A stretch of DNA of 43,599 nt, taken from the NCBI GenBank assembly GCA_028150825.1, contig JAOGIM010000012.1, forward strand, positions 1 through 43,599, written 5' to 3'. The stretch is from Paracoccaceae bacterium (GTDB lineage Bacteria > Pseudomonadota > Alphaproteobacteria > Rhodobacterales > Rhodobacteraceae). The notes under the pieces are model-generated. The model was given only the letters and a program-made list of their open reading frames with translations, ran no database searches and had not been told where the DNA came from. The translations under genes and the position numbers were made by a program. This document shows positions 35,285 to 43,599 of the stretch, in pieces (positions within the stretch are counted from its first letter, which is position 1; the number at the start of each line of letters is the position of its first letter).

Positions 35285-36412
35285 TCAATTTTCAGATTTT
35301 GCTTCAGCGCGTGATTTACCTGAAACATCCATAGCCAGGGTCGAGGCCATAAAAGCATCTAAATCTCCATCAAGCACACCTTTTGTATCCGAGGTTTCGT
35401 GGTTCGTTCGCAGGTCTTTGACCATTTGATAAGGTTGCAAGACATAGGACCGTATTTGATTGCCCCAACCTGCATCCCCTTTATTTTCATGGGCATTGTT
35501 GATGGCTGCGTTTCGCCGGTCAAGTTCCATCTGATAAAGCCTCGATTTCAGCGCTTTCATAGCAATATCACGGTTCTGGTGTTGGGATTTTTCGGAACTT
35601 GTCACCACGATTCCAGTTGGATGATGAGTGATGCGGACGGCCGAGTCTGTTGTATTCACATGCTGTCCCCCAGCACCAGACGAGCGGTAAGTATCTATTC
35701 GTATATCAGCCGGGTTCACATCGACTTCGATATTGTCATCAACCACCGGGTAGACCCATACAGATGAAAACGAAGTATGGCGCTTGGCCGCTGAGTCAAA
35801 GGGAGAAATACGCACCAGCCGATGCACCCCACTTTCAGACTTAAGCCAACCGTAAGCATTGTACCCGCTTACTTTGTAAGTGACAGATTTAATTCCTATT
35901 TCTTCGCCCGGCGTCTCAGACTGCATCTCAACTTTGTAGCCCGATTTTTCGGCCCATCTCACATACATGCGTGCTAGCATGGACGCCCAGTCACAGCTTT
36001 CTGTCCCACCGGCCCCTGAGTGGACTTCTAAAAACGTATCGTTTGCATCCGCCTCACCATTCAAAAGCGCCTCAAGCTCTTTTGCCGCTGCCTTTTTAAC
36101 AAGTGACTTTAGGAACGCTTCTGCATCCGCTACCACATCTTGGTCATCTTCCATTTCGCCCAATTCGATCAGTTCAACGTTATCATCCAAATCTTGGCGG
36201 ATCGTATTATGCGTTGTCACTGCATCCACAAGGGTCTGCCGATCGCGCATGAGTTTTTGCGCTTTATCTGGATCATTCCATAGGTGGGGGTCTTCAACAC
36301 GGGCGTTGAATTCCTCTAAGCGATGCGGAAGGGTGTCCCAGTCCATGCGCTGACGCAATAAGGTTAAAGACTTTTCAATCTCAGCGACGGTATGTTGTAT
36401 GTCAGCGCGCAT
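35285..36412 (-). CDS. prfB: Peptide chain release factor 2
   Basis: A 375-residue class I release factor for UGA and UAA stop codons. The anticodon-like tripeptide SPF is at 203-205 and GGQ at 248-250 (SSGAGGQHVNTTDSAVR). The frame is open 40 codons further upstream, but MRADIQHTVAEIEKSL is the known start of alphaproteobacterial RF2, so I use the ATG at 36412. There is no in-frame TGA near residue 25, so the programmed +1 frameshift of many bacteria is absent, as is usual in alphaproteobacteria. It is flanked on both sides by decayed genes. Confidence 0.95.
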   Translation of the reverse strand: MRADIQHTVAEIEKSLTLLRQRMDWDTLPHRLEEFNARVEDPHLWNDPDKAQKLMRDRQTLVDAVTTHNTIRQDLDDNVELIELGEMEDDQDVVADAEAFLKSLVKKAAAKELEALLNGEADANDTFLEVHSGAGGTESCDWASMLARMYVRWAEKSGYKVEMQSETPGEEIGIKSVTYKVSGYNAYGWLKSESGVHRLVRISPFDSAAKRHTSFSSVWVYPVVDDNIEVDVNPADIRIDTYRSSGAGGQHVNTTDSAVRITHHPTGIVVTSSEKSQHQNRDIAMKALKSRLYQMELDRRNAAINNAHENKGDAGWGNQIRSYVLQPYQMVKDLRTNHETSDTKGVLDGDLDAFMASTLAMDVSGKSRAEAKSEN

Positions 36413-36579
36413 TTTTTTATCCCATAAAGAAATGACTGATGGATGATTTATCCCAGCCCATCCAAGGTAGCAAGAGAGCCCCAGATATTTACCAAGGCAT
36501 GAATTTTCGTCACGTAAGCCGATTTCACGCACTACGGAAGCCTAGGATTGAAGTTGCAAGTTTAACTTTGGATTGGACA

Positions 36580-36808
36580 TCATACCAGCGAGCATAACCA
36601 ATAAAAAACAAAGCACTCGATACCGTCTATCATTAAGGAAGCGATCACCAGCGCCATCGGGACCGATGCCCACCCAAAACAAACGTCAACGTCAGATCCC
36701 ATGCACCCAAAATGTTTAGCCACCCCTGCACTTTCAGCGTGTTTATCATTCCGTAAACTCTAAACCCTATGCCAAAGAAAGAGCCGGTCAGAAAAGATAT
36801 AGGCAACC
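36580..36808 (-). pseudogene. Decayed YeeE/YedE-type transporter, second component (DUF6691-like)
   Basis: On the minus strand, PISFLTGSFFGIGF then YGMINTLKVQGWLNILGAWD and LTLTFVLGG match the N-terminal half of the DUF6691 (YeeE/YedE, PmpB-like) family, where the consensus reads roughly GMxxPxKVxxFLDxxGxWDPSLxFVMGG. After LGG the frame reaches a TGA (36647-36645); a shift by one recovers a hydrophobic MALVIASL segment ending at 36580. The C-terminal half is lost. Directly downstream of the first-component remnant. The family carries sulfur compounds; that is family knowledge, not shown here. Confidence 0.7.
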
Positions 36809-36810
36809 CA

Positions 36811-37213
36811 TCAGACTACTTCTAGCACATAGCGAAATACCACAACGGAGACGACGCCAGCTAATATATAAATTATCGTCGATATGATACCACGCAGTGA
36901 AAAACGAGACATTCTATACACACCACGGCCAGATCTACGTCCATTTGCCAGCCTTGTCCCAACCATAACCAAAAGCACTCCCGGTATGATCACAAAACAA
37001 TTGCTCATGATATTCGTGGCTCCAAGCCAGGTTGGCCGATAACGATAAGAGGGGTGACAATGAAACCTGCTATTTACAAATGTTCTGGCTCATTCACCAA
37101 TAGGAAGCTTTGTCGTCTAAAGTTCCAATAATTCCACTTGCACCCATTCTTCGTCCGTTCATCAACAGAAATCCTGTGGCAGCACTGCAGATTAAAAGAC
37201 CATCAAGTAATCT
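36811..37213 (-). pseudogene. Decayed YeeE/YedE-type transporter, first component
   Basis: Minus-strand remnant. From about 37213: LLDGLLICSAATGFLLMNGR then RMGASGIIGTLDD, matching the family's NGRxxGISGIxG block, cut by TGA at 37096-37094; then, in another frame, AGFIVTPLIVIGQPG; then the 65-codon open frame 36811-37008 with GVLLVMVGTRLANGRRSGRG and LAGVVSVVVFRYVLEVV. The family motif GTRLGSGCTSGHG reads GTRLANGRRSGRG, so the conserved Cys and His are lost. At least two frameshifts plus a stop. The 65-residue frame could be mistaken for a small membrane protein but is a piece of this gene. Confidence 0.74.
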
Positions 37214-37352
37214 GTAAATCCAGACCGAGCGCCTATCGTATCCTTTTGTGCAGTGAAAGAGTTGATTGGGCAGTCTGCAAAATTAGTCTAACTAAGCCAA
37301 ATAAAGCAGGTTTTTCAATGACCCCTACATATCAAACAATTACCAAGATCCT

Positions 37353-39902
37353 TTAATAAAGCCCACCCGAGGTCAGCGTGCCCAAACTCGCATTTGGAGC
37401 GACCAAACCAGTTTCTCCTGTCGATGTCAGCACTTTTCTGGATAAAGCGGTTTTCGGATCGATTACCTCAAAGTTGCTCCCCATCGCAAAACCACCCGTC
37501 AATGTCATACCAAACACCGGCTCACTACCGTCACGAAAATACTCTGCGACGACGTTATCCCCTTCGGCTGCCTCAGAAAGACGTTCTCCAGTAAGCCTAT
37601 CAATATTGATAAACTGGCCACCCTCAGGTACTTTAAAGTCACCTCCACCGTATTGTTCCGTTGCTGCCATCATAAACTCTGTAAAGACTGGACCACACGC
37701 AGAACCGCCGTAGACGCCTTTGCCCAATGATTTTGGAATATCATACCCTATATAACAACCCGCAGCTATATTACTCGTAAATCCAACAAACCAGACATCT
37801 TTAGACTGATTTGTTGTGCCTGTTTTTCCTGCTGTAGGAACTGGTAATTTCACATGCCTACTTGCAGTGCCAACTTCCACGACCCCCTCCATCATAGAGG
37901 TCAGCTGATAGGCAGTGATTGCATCCATGACACGTTCGCGATTCGACACAACCCTGGGCGCCCTGCCCGGTGGTAAATACTGATTGTCACATTCATCGCA
38001 AGAGCGCGGATCATGGCGATAAACAGTTTTTCCGTATCGATCTTGAACGCGGTCAACCAAAGTCGGTTCAACCCGTTCGCCTCCATTTGCGAACATTGCA
38101 TAAGCAGCCACCATATTGTAAAGTGTAGTTTCTTCAGCCCCTAATGAATTGGCGAGATATTGTTTCATATTTTCATATACGCCAAACTTCTCAGCATAGC
38201 TTCCAATAACGTCCAACCCAACTTCTTGTGCCAGTCGGATAGTCATAAGATTTCGTGATCGCTCAATGCCGGTGCGAAGTGGGGTTGGCCCATAAAATGT
38301 TTCTGAAGAGTTTTTTGGCGTCCATAAACCCTCCGGTGTGTCAATTTCTATAGGCGCATCTATCACAATGGTAGCAGGAGAATACCCACTATCAAGCGCT
38401 GCAGCATACACAAATGGTTTGAAGCTAGAGCCCGGCTGACGGTCTGCTTGTGTCGCTCGATTGAAAACAGAGTCTTCATAAGCAAAGCCCCCTTGGATCG
38501 CGAGGACCCGACCACTGTTGACATCCATCGCCATAAAGGCGCCCTGCACGTCACTGACTTGGCGCAGGGACCATCGAAGAAAATTACCATCTTTGTCGTT
38601 AAACGCGCGCACGTGTACTACATCTCCAACCACCAGTAAGTCCCCTGCAACTTTGGCTTTGGCGCCCTCTGAACCATCTTCTGTTGCCTTAGAGGCCCAG
38701 GCCACATCACTGCTTGATATCCAGTGACCGTCATCATCATCTCGGACGCCTTCTATACCAATGCGGGCAGCAGCCTTGCCCACACGAAGCACAACGGCTG
38801 GATACCATTGTCCATCCAGCAAAATATTACGCGGAATAGTCAGTTCCAAGAGCGCTTGACGCCATTCTTCCTCGTTGGCCAATACGCTCTGAGGCAACAC
38901 TAAACCCGTCCCGCGCCAAACCCCACGATTGCGATCATAAGTTTCTAATGCGCGTTGCAGAGCAACTTGCGCAGTCTTTTGCATTTTCGGATTTAGGGTG
39001 GCCCGTATCGTCATTCCCCCGGTAAAAAATGTTTCTTCACCAAAATCTTTACTCAATTGGCGCCGGATTTCATCGGTAAAATAATCTCGAGGCGGAAGAG
39101 CCGCCCTAAAGCTTGCAAAATCCTCATTTTGAACAGACCTCAAGGGCATTTCAGTTTCAGCTTCATAGGCTACTTGGTTAAGATAACCATTCTGCCACAT
39201 TTGCCGAAGGACATAGTTTCGCCTCGATAATAGTCGGTCTTTGCGCCTTACAGGGTGATAGTCAGACGGGGCTTTGGGCAGCGACGCTAGAAATGCCGCT
39301 TCATGTGGTGCTAGATCATCAAGCGTTTTATTGAAATAGGTTTGAGCTGCCGCTGTCACACCGTAGGAGTTCTGGCCCAAGAATATTTCGTTTAGATATA
39401 GTTCAAGAATTTTTTCTTTGCTCAGAGTTTCCTCAATGCGTGTTGCCAGAATAATCTCTTTCACTTTTCGTTCAGCTTTTCTTGATCCATCTAAGAGGAA
39501 GTTCTTCATCACCTGTTGTGTTATTGTCGAAGCCCCTCTTACCCGACGTCCTCCTGTACGCGCTGCTTCAAAAGCTGCAGAGAAAATACCGCGAAGGTCA
39601 TAGCCAGGATGGGAATAAAAATTCTTATCTTCCGCAGAAATAAACGCTTGTTTAATCAAAAGTGGAATATCTTCAGACGCCGTGAACAAACGGCGCTCTC
39701 TGGCAAACTCGTCGATAAGCTTTCCTTCAGATGAATATATTCGACTGATCGTGGGGGGTTGATATTTTGCGAGCGAGGCGTGGGATGGAAGATCTCGCCC
39801 ATAAACCCACAATATCCCTCCAATCCCAATAGCTGCGCCGATGATGCCCAGAGTTATGAGACTAAACAATCCTCCAAATACTGATAAGGCGAATCTGATC
39901 AA
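37353..39902 (-). CDS. mrcA: Penicillin-binding protein 1A
   Basis: An 849-residue bifunctional class A PBP that polymerises and crosslinks peptidoglycan. One N-terminal membrane segment (about 7-34); glycosyltransferase domain with Glu91 in ISAEDKNFYSHPG and TITQQVMKNF; an OB-like insert around 350-440; transpeptidase with Ser492 in SSFKP, SRN in GIERSRNLMT and KTGTT near 685. The start is TTG with AAGGA about 7 bases upstream, supported by the family N-terminus. It follows the amidase gene on the same strand by about 80 bases. Downstream is the decayed YeeE locus. Confidence 0.96.
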   Translation of the reverse strand: MIRFALSVFGGLFSLITLGIIGAAIGIGGILWVYGRDLPSHASLAKYQPPTISRIYSSEGKLIDEFARERRLFTASEDIPLLIKQAFISAEDKNFYSHPGYDLRGIFSAAFEAARTGGRRVRGASTITQQVMKNFLLDGSRKAERKVKEIILATRIEETLSKEKILELYLNEIFLGQNSYGVTAAAQTYFNKTLDDLAPHEAAFLASLPKAPSDYHPVRRKDRLLSRRNYVLRQMWQNGYLNQVAYEAETEMPLRSVQNEDFASFRAALPPRDYFTDEIRRQLSKDFGEETFFTGGMTIRATLNPKMQKTAQVALQRALETYDRNRGVWRGTGLVLPQSVLANEEEWRQALLELTIPRNILLDGQWYPAVVLRVGKAAARIGIEGVRDDDDGHWISSSDVAWASKATEDGSEGAKAKVAGDLLVVGDVVHVRAFNDKDGNFLRWSLRQVSDVQGAFMAMDVNSGRVLAIQGGFAYEDSVFNRATQADRQPGSSFKPFVYAAALDSGYSPATIVIDAPIEIDTPEGLWTPKNSSETFYGPTPLRTGIERSRNLMTIRLAQEVGLDVIGSYAEKFGVYENMKQYLANSLGAEETTLYNMVAAYAMFANGGERVEPTLVDRVQDRYGKTVYRHDPRSCDECDNQYLPPGRAPRVVSNRERVMDAITAYQLTSMMEGVVEVGTASRHVKLPVPTAGKTGTTNQSKDVWFVGFTSNIAAGCYIGYDIPKSLGKGVYGGSACGPVFTEFMMAATEQYGGGDFKVPEGGQFINIDRLTGERLSEAAEGDNVVAEYFRDGSEPVFGMTLTGGFAMGSNFEVIDPKTALSRKVLTSTGETGLVAPNASLGTLTSGGLY

Positions 39903-39986
39903 GCTCTGTTCCTTTTTATTTGAGGTTTATATAATGGCTGAGCTGCACTTCGTCAAAATACAACATCTCTATTCATCGACTATTGT

Positions 39987-41207
39987 CTATTGACGACGCA
40001 AAGGCGCAACGATGCTATCCTCTCCAACCCACTTTATTATGCCATTGCGGACGCCTAAAACAAAATTTTCTCGCCATTTCTTATCCAAAAGGTTCTCAAG
40101 ATCACTCTTTGTTGACATAAAACCAACTTCGATCAAAATCGACGGAACGTCCGGTGATTTTAATACGGAAAAATTGGCGTGCCGTAATGGTTTAGCGTTA
40201 ACCAAACCAATAACTTGTAAAAGCTCTTGAATCGTTGTTTGCGCCAAAGCCTCGGACCGAGGTATATTGTCCTGACGTGCCAGATCAATCAGTACATCCG
40301 CGATTCTGTCCTCTGTACCGCGCAGATTCAAACCAACCAAAAGCTCTACTCGGTCGTGTTCTTGCGCAAGCTGGGCACTGGTTTTGTCGCTAGCCTGCTC
40401 TGAAAGGGTGTAGATAGTGGTGCCTTCAGCAACTCCTTTGGTCACCGTATCTGCATGAAGTGAAACAAAGAGATCAGCTTTTTTTAGGTTTGTAAAACGC
40501 AGGCGCTCTGCAAGCGTGGGGTAAGTGTCATCTGTCCGCGTCAAAGCGACTTGAATGCCCTGCGTGCGAAGCAAGGCTTCTTTCAATTCGAGCGCCAGCA
40601 GCAACATAAGGTCTGCTTCTTTTACGCCACCTACCACCGCGCCGGGGTCTGCTCCACCGTGACCTGGATCGAGAACAATCAAGATTTGGGCATCTTTGTC
40701 TTGACCTTTAGCAAAGAGGACATCTTTAAAGGATTGTTTAACTCCATACGCCATTGGGACGCTAGACGTTTGAACAAATTCTTGCTCAGTCACTGGGCCA
40801 GTCCAAATCGTTAAGACCGAATTACCAGCCTGTTGATCGTGGATCATCTCAGCCGTTTTCAGACCAAGCGGCTCCGTAAGTTCCATTGCCAGCCTGCTCC
40901 AACCAGTGCCCAGTGAGCCAAATTCAACATTGCTTACACGCTTGCTCTGATCAAAATTTTTACCGTTAAGTCCATCGAATACCACTTCATTGAACTCGAC
41001 AATTAGGCGCATTGGATTATTAAGTTGGTAAATCCGATAGGGCACTGATTGTGAGATAGTTAATTGGATTTCGACCTGCCGCCAATTATGATCCTGAACA
41101 TATGACTTCGACGCATCAATACGCGCCAGCCCAGACAAACTTTGCGCTTTCGTCATCGGCGCGCAGCATAAAATACATGCGACAAAAGCCCACAAAACTT
41201 GCCTCAT
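39987..41207 (-). CDS. amiC: N-acetylmuramoyl-L-alanine amidase (AmiC-type, AMIN + Amidase_3)
   Basis: A 406-residue periplasmic zinc amidase that cuts the stem peptide from septal peptidoglycan. A signal peptide is visible (residues 1-22, ending MTKAQS), followed by an AMIN domain (about 40-130) and the Amidase_3 domain with zinc ligands in LDPGHGGADPGAVVGG, EADLML and SLHADTVTKG, and the catalytic Glu in ILIEVGFMST. The gene overlaps the aminotransferase stop (ATGA), so it is coupled to it. It lies just upstream of mrcA, forming a cell wall group. Confidence 0.94.
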   Translation of the reverse strand: MRQVLWAFVACILCCAPMTKAQSLSGLARIDASKSYVQDHNWRQVEIQLTISQSVPYRIYQLNNPMRLIVEFNEVVFDGLNGKNFDQSKRVSNVEFGSLGTGWSRLAMELTEPLGLKTAEMIHDQQAGNSVLTIWTGPVTEQEFVQTSSVPMAYGVKQSFKDVLFAKGQDKDAQILIVLDPGHGGADPGAVVGGVKEADLMLLLALELKEALLRTQGIQVALTRTDDTYPTLAERLRFTNLKKADLFVSLHADTVTKGVAEGTTIYTLSEQASDKTSAQLAQEHDRVELLVGLNLRGTEDRIADVLIDLARQDNIPRSEALAQTTIQELLQVIGLVNAKPLRHANFSVLKSPDVPSILIEVGFMSTKSDLENLLDKKWRENFVLGVRNGIIKWVGEDSIVAPLRRQ

Positions 41208-42358
41208 TGGATATGTCCTTTCGCCCGCATGTAGTTTTGCAATCGCACTAAACCCTCTTTGATATCCGCGCTGCTTCCAGCATAGGAAAACCTAAGGGTA
41301 CCACTGCCTCTTAAAGGATCAAAATCTAAACCTGGCGTAACAGCAACCCCTGCAACATCCAAAATATCGCGTGCAAAGGACAAGCTGTCGTTGGTAAGGT
41401 GGCTAATGTCTGCGTAAACATAAAACGCACCGTCCGGTGGCGCAATACATTCAAAGCCTGCAACAATCAAACCATCCAGCATCAACTGACGATTTATGCG
41501 ATAAATGGCCATATTCGCATTTAGTTCATCGTAACAATCTAGCGCCCCCAGAGCTGCAACTTGGCTTGCATGAGGGGCACAGATAAATAGATTCTGAGCC
41601 AATCGCTCAATGCGGCGGATATGTGTTTCTGGGACCACCATCCAACCGATACGCCAACCAGTCATTGAAAAATATTTAGAAAACGAATTTATGACATAAC
41701 AGTCGTCGGTAATCTCAAGTGCGGTCACGGCTTTTCTTTCGTATTCAATACCGTGATAAATCTCATCACTGATGAAAGCCGTACCGGTATTCTGGCACCC
41801 TTTTATTAAAGCAGAAAGAGAATTTTTATCCAACATTGTACCCGTTGGGTTCGCAGGAGAGGCAACCATTAGCCCGGCCAGGTTTTGCGAAATAATATCT
41901 GCCACAACTGGCTGAAATCTGTTTTCCTCGGTTGTCGCAATATCAACTGGGACAAGTCCAAGCGCCTTTAGGATTTGTCGATAGCTTGGATATCCTGGCG
42001 CCCCAATTCCAACACGATCACCCGAATCAAAAAGTGAATTGAAGCCTAACAAAAAAGCTCCCGATGATCCTGACGTCACCACGACTCGATCTGGATTCAA
42101 CCATAAACCATACCATTTTTCATAGAGCTCAGCGATTTTACGCCTAAGGTCAGGTGAGCCTAGTGCCACAGTATAGCCCATTGGATTAGACTGCATTCGA
42201 CCATTCAAAGCCACGAGAGCGCCCTTTGGGGCTGACGTTCCTGGCTGGCCCACCTCCATATGAATTATGTGCCTTCCTTGAGCTTCTGCGCGACGCGCTG
42301 CCTCCATCACATCCATCACAATAAAGGCATCAACGTTACCGCGGGTTGAGTTTTTCAT
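41204..42358 (-). CDS. PLP-dependent class I/II aminotransferase
   Basis: A 384-residue fold type I aminotransferase. The PLP lysine is in NSFSKYFSMTGWRIGWMV; other family features are HMEVGQPGTSAP, VVTSGSSGAFLLGF, ASPANPTGTML and SDEIYHGIEY. Substrate is not clear from sequence; aspartate, aromatic and alanine-type enzymes all share these features. The frame is open 112 codons further upstream, but homology starts at the ATG at 42358 (MKNSTRGNVDAFIVMDVMEA), and the upstream part overlaps the divergent protease gene. The ribosome site is weak. It overlaps amiC by four bases. Confidence 0.9.
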   Translation of the reverse strand: MKNSTRGNVDAFIVMDVMEAARRAEAQGRHIIHMEVGQPGTSAPKGALVALNGRMQSNPMGYTVALGSPDLRRKIAELYEKWYGLWLNPDRVVVTSGSSGAFLLGFNSLFDSGDRVGIGAPGYPSYRQILKALGLVPVDIATTEENRFQPVVADIISQNLAGLMVASPANPTGTMLDKNSLSALIKGCQNTGTAFISDEIYHGIEYERKAVTALEITDDCYVINSFSKYFSMTGWRIGWMVVPETHIRRIERLAQNLFICAPHASQVAALGALDCYDELNANMAIYRINRQLMLDGLIVAGFECIAPPDGAFYVYADISHLTNDSLSFARDILDVAGVAVTPGLDFDPLRGSGTLRFSYAGSSADIKEGLVRLQNYMRAKGHIQ

Positions 42359-42416
42359 TTGCAGGTTCCAAACTGTTATCACTGCACTGTATTTCAAAGA
42401 TTTTGGAGTGTCGTCA

Positions 42417-43599
42417 ATGTACATCATGAAAAGAATTGCATTATTTCTATGCACAGTCCTATTTACCGCTCCTGTTTTTGCCATAGACCTTTTGCGAGAT
42501 GCGGATATCGAACATGCTTTTGCAGAACTGTCTCGTCCAGTTCTACAGGCCGCCGGCCTTTCTCCAAAAAGTATCAAGATTCTTTTGCTCAATGACAAAA
42601 AACTAAATGCGTTTATTATTGACAATAAACACATATTTATTTCCTCAGGCCTTTTTTTAAGCACTAATAATGCAGAAATGTTCCAGTCGATCATTGCACA
42701 CGAGGCAGCTCATATTGCCAATGGACACCTAACTCGGCGCATGCAAAATATGTCCGTTGCAAGCACTGCCTCGACCTTTGGTATCGCACTTGCGCTCATG
42801 ACCGGGGCTTTTAGCGAAAATCATGAACTAGGACTACCCTTGGCAATCGGTGCATCAAGCAGCGCACGTGGTATTTTACTCTCTCATACCAGAGCAGAGG
42901 AAAGCGCTGCAGATCATGCCGCAATGCGCTACCTTGCGCGCTCTAATATCGACGGTAAAGGCATGATTGATGTCCTAAATATTTTTATTGGCCAAGATAG
43001 CCTATCGGCGAGCCGCCAGGACCCATATCTTCGTACACATCCATCAAACCGTGATAGGAAGCGAGCCCTGGAAGCCTTGATCAAAACTAAGGAAGCCATT
43101 CCCAGAAATCGCAAAAATGCCTACTGGCACGAACGCGCAGTCGGAAAATTATCTGCTTTTATAAGAAGGCCTGAGTGGACATTAAAACGCGCAGGTAATT
43201 CAAAAAGTGCCGATGTCCGCCATTTGCGCCGAGCAGTAGCATTTTCTCGTCAGGGCAAAGTTTCGTCCGCTCTCAATGAAATGAAGAAAGCACAAGCTCA
43301 ACGGCCAAACGATCCCTACTTGCAGGAGTTAAGAGCAGAATTACTCATGCGCAACAAACACTTCGCACAATCAGCCAAAGAATATGCCAAAGCGGTATCT
43401 ATGGACCCAGATAACGCACTCGCGCTAAGCGGTTATGGAAGAGCCTTACTGGCCAACAAGCAAACGGCCAAGGCGCTTTTTGTTCTTAAAGAAGCCCGCG
43501 ATGCTGATTTTCGCAATACGCGTTTGATGCGTGATCTCGCCGTCACCTATTCAAAACTTGGCAAAAACAACATGGCCGCATTAGTTACAGCTGAACGCT
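42417..43599 (+). CDS. M48 family metalloprotease with TPR repeats (BepA-like), 3' cut by window edge
   Basis: The frame is open from 42417 to the end of the window (394 codons). A signal peptide is clear (MKRIALFLCTVLFTAPVFA, cut before Ile-Asp). The zinc protease motif HEAAH is at 95-99 with the third ligand in ExxAD at 162-166. A TPR region follows (from about 270: AVAFSRQGKVSSALNEMKKA, then AKEYAKAVSMDPDNALALSG). The architecture matches BepA/YfgC, a periplasmic protease that guards outer-membrane protein assembly. GGAG is 8 bases upstream of the ATG. Transcribed divergently from the aminotransferase. Confidence 0.92.
   Translation, partial: MYIMKRIALFLCTVLFTAPVFAIDLLRDADIEHAFAELSRPVLQAAGLSPKSIKILLLNDKKLNAFIIDNKHIFISSGLFLSTNNAEMFQSIIAHEAAHIANGHLTRRMQNMSVASTASTFGIALALMTGAFSENHELGLPLAIGASSSARGILLSHTRAEESAADHAAMRYLARSNIDGKGMIDVLNIFIGQDSLSASRQDPYLRTHPSNRDRKRALEALIKTKEAIPRNRKNAYWHERAVGKLSAFIRRPEWTLKRAGNSKSADVRHLRRAVAFSRQGKVSSALNEMKKAQAQRPNDPYLQELRAELLMRNKHFAQSAKEYAKAVSMDPDNALALSGYGRALLANKQTAKALFVLKEARDADFRNTRLMRDLAVTYSKLGKNNMAALVTAER

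Noticed and set aside
36413-36532. 40-residue N-terminal extension of RF2
   Set aside because: The alphaproteobacterial RF2 begins at MRADIQ; the upstream codons have no family similarity and belong to the region bordering the YeeE remnant.
36811-37008. Stand-alone 65-residue membrane protein
   Set aside because: Its sequence is the middle of a YeeE/YedE protein whose other parts lie in other frames on both sides, so it is a pseudogene piece.
42359-42694. 112-residue N-terminal extension of the aminotransferase
   Set aside because: It has no family similarity and overlaps the start of the divergent M48 protease, which has a clear signal peptide.

Overview
The window reads as a chromosomal segment of an alphaproteobacterium of the roseobacter type (order Rhodobacterales), with a base composition that looks AT-rich for that group. 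The evidence is conserved gene order (fabD-fabG-acpP-fabF-mltG; recA then alaS; mrcA and prfB close together), an RF2 gene without the programmed frameshift, a recA SOS box of the alphaproteobacterial GTTC-N7-GTTC type, a BetC choline sulfatase, and a non-pyrrolysine MttB-like methyltransferase. No rRNA, tRNA, CRISPR array, phage or insertion sequence was recognised. Both edges cut genes: katG at the left and an M48 protease at the right.

Layout. 0-1.3 kb: the 3' end of katG, then a minus-strand hemP and a conserved-looking hypothetical gene. 1.6-8.9 kb: choline sulfatase (minus), divergent from a five-gene acyl-CoA catabolic operon (CoA ligase, 3-hydroxyacyl-CoA dehydrogenase, crotonase and two SDR dehydrogenases). 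9-10.4 kb: bolA and grxD, a likely Fe-S/iron pair, then zapA and a coiled-coil partner on the minus strand. 10.6-15.2 kb: central carbon metabolism, tkt followed by two different gap genes; palindromes of LacI-family type lie in front of both gap genes. 15.2-17.3 kb: coaD, a CBS-pair protein and a LysR regulator. 17.3-20.7 kb: mmsA and the MttB-like gene. 20.8-26.9 kb: typA, then DUF1330, alaS and recA on the minus strand. 27.7-32.4 kb: mltG, fabF, acpP, fabG and fabD, all minus strand. 32.5-33.9 kb: an amidase.

33.9-37.3 kb is the decayed part of the window. It holds an exact 23-bp tandem duplication, the remains of a HAD-IIA hydrolase gene, intact prfB, and the remains of a two-gene YeeE/YedE-type transporter locus. 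None of these remnants is a single open frame; I found them by following protein similarity across frames. 37.3-43.6 kb is an envelope group: PBP1A, N-acetylmuramoyl-L-alanine amidase and an aminotransferase on the minus strand, and a divergent periplasmic M48/TPR protease.

Most of the window is ordinary housekeeping. The parts most worth a second look are the paired gap genes, where the Asp expected to select NAD is Ala in the first copy, together with their shared operator-like palindromes; the two decayed loci; the MttB-like gene, whose family-typical N-terminus lies upstream of any normal start codon; and the acyl-CoA operon of unknown substrate. I did not find strong evidence of a wholly new multi-gene system.
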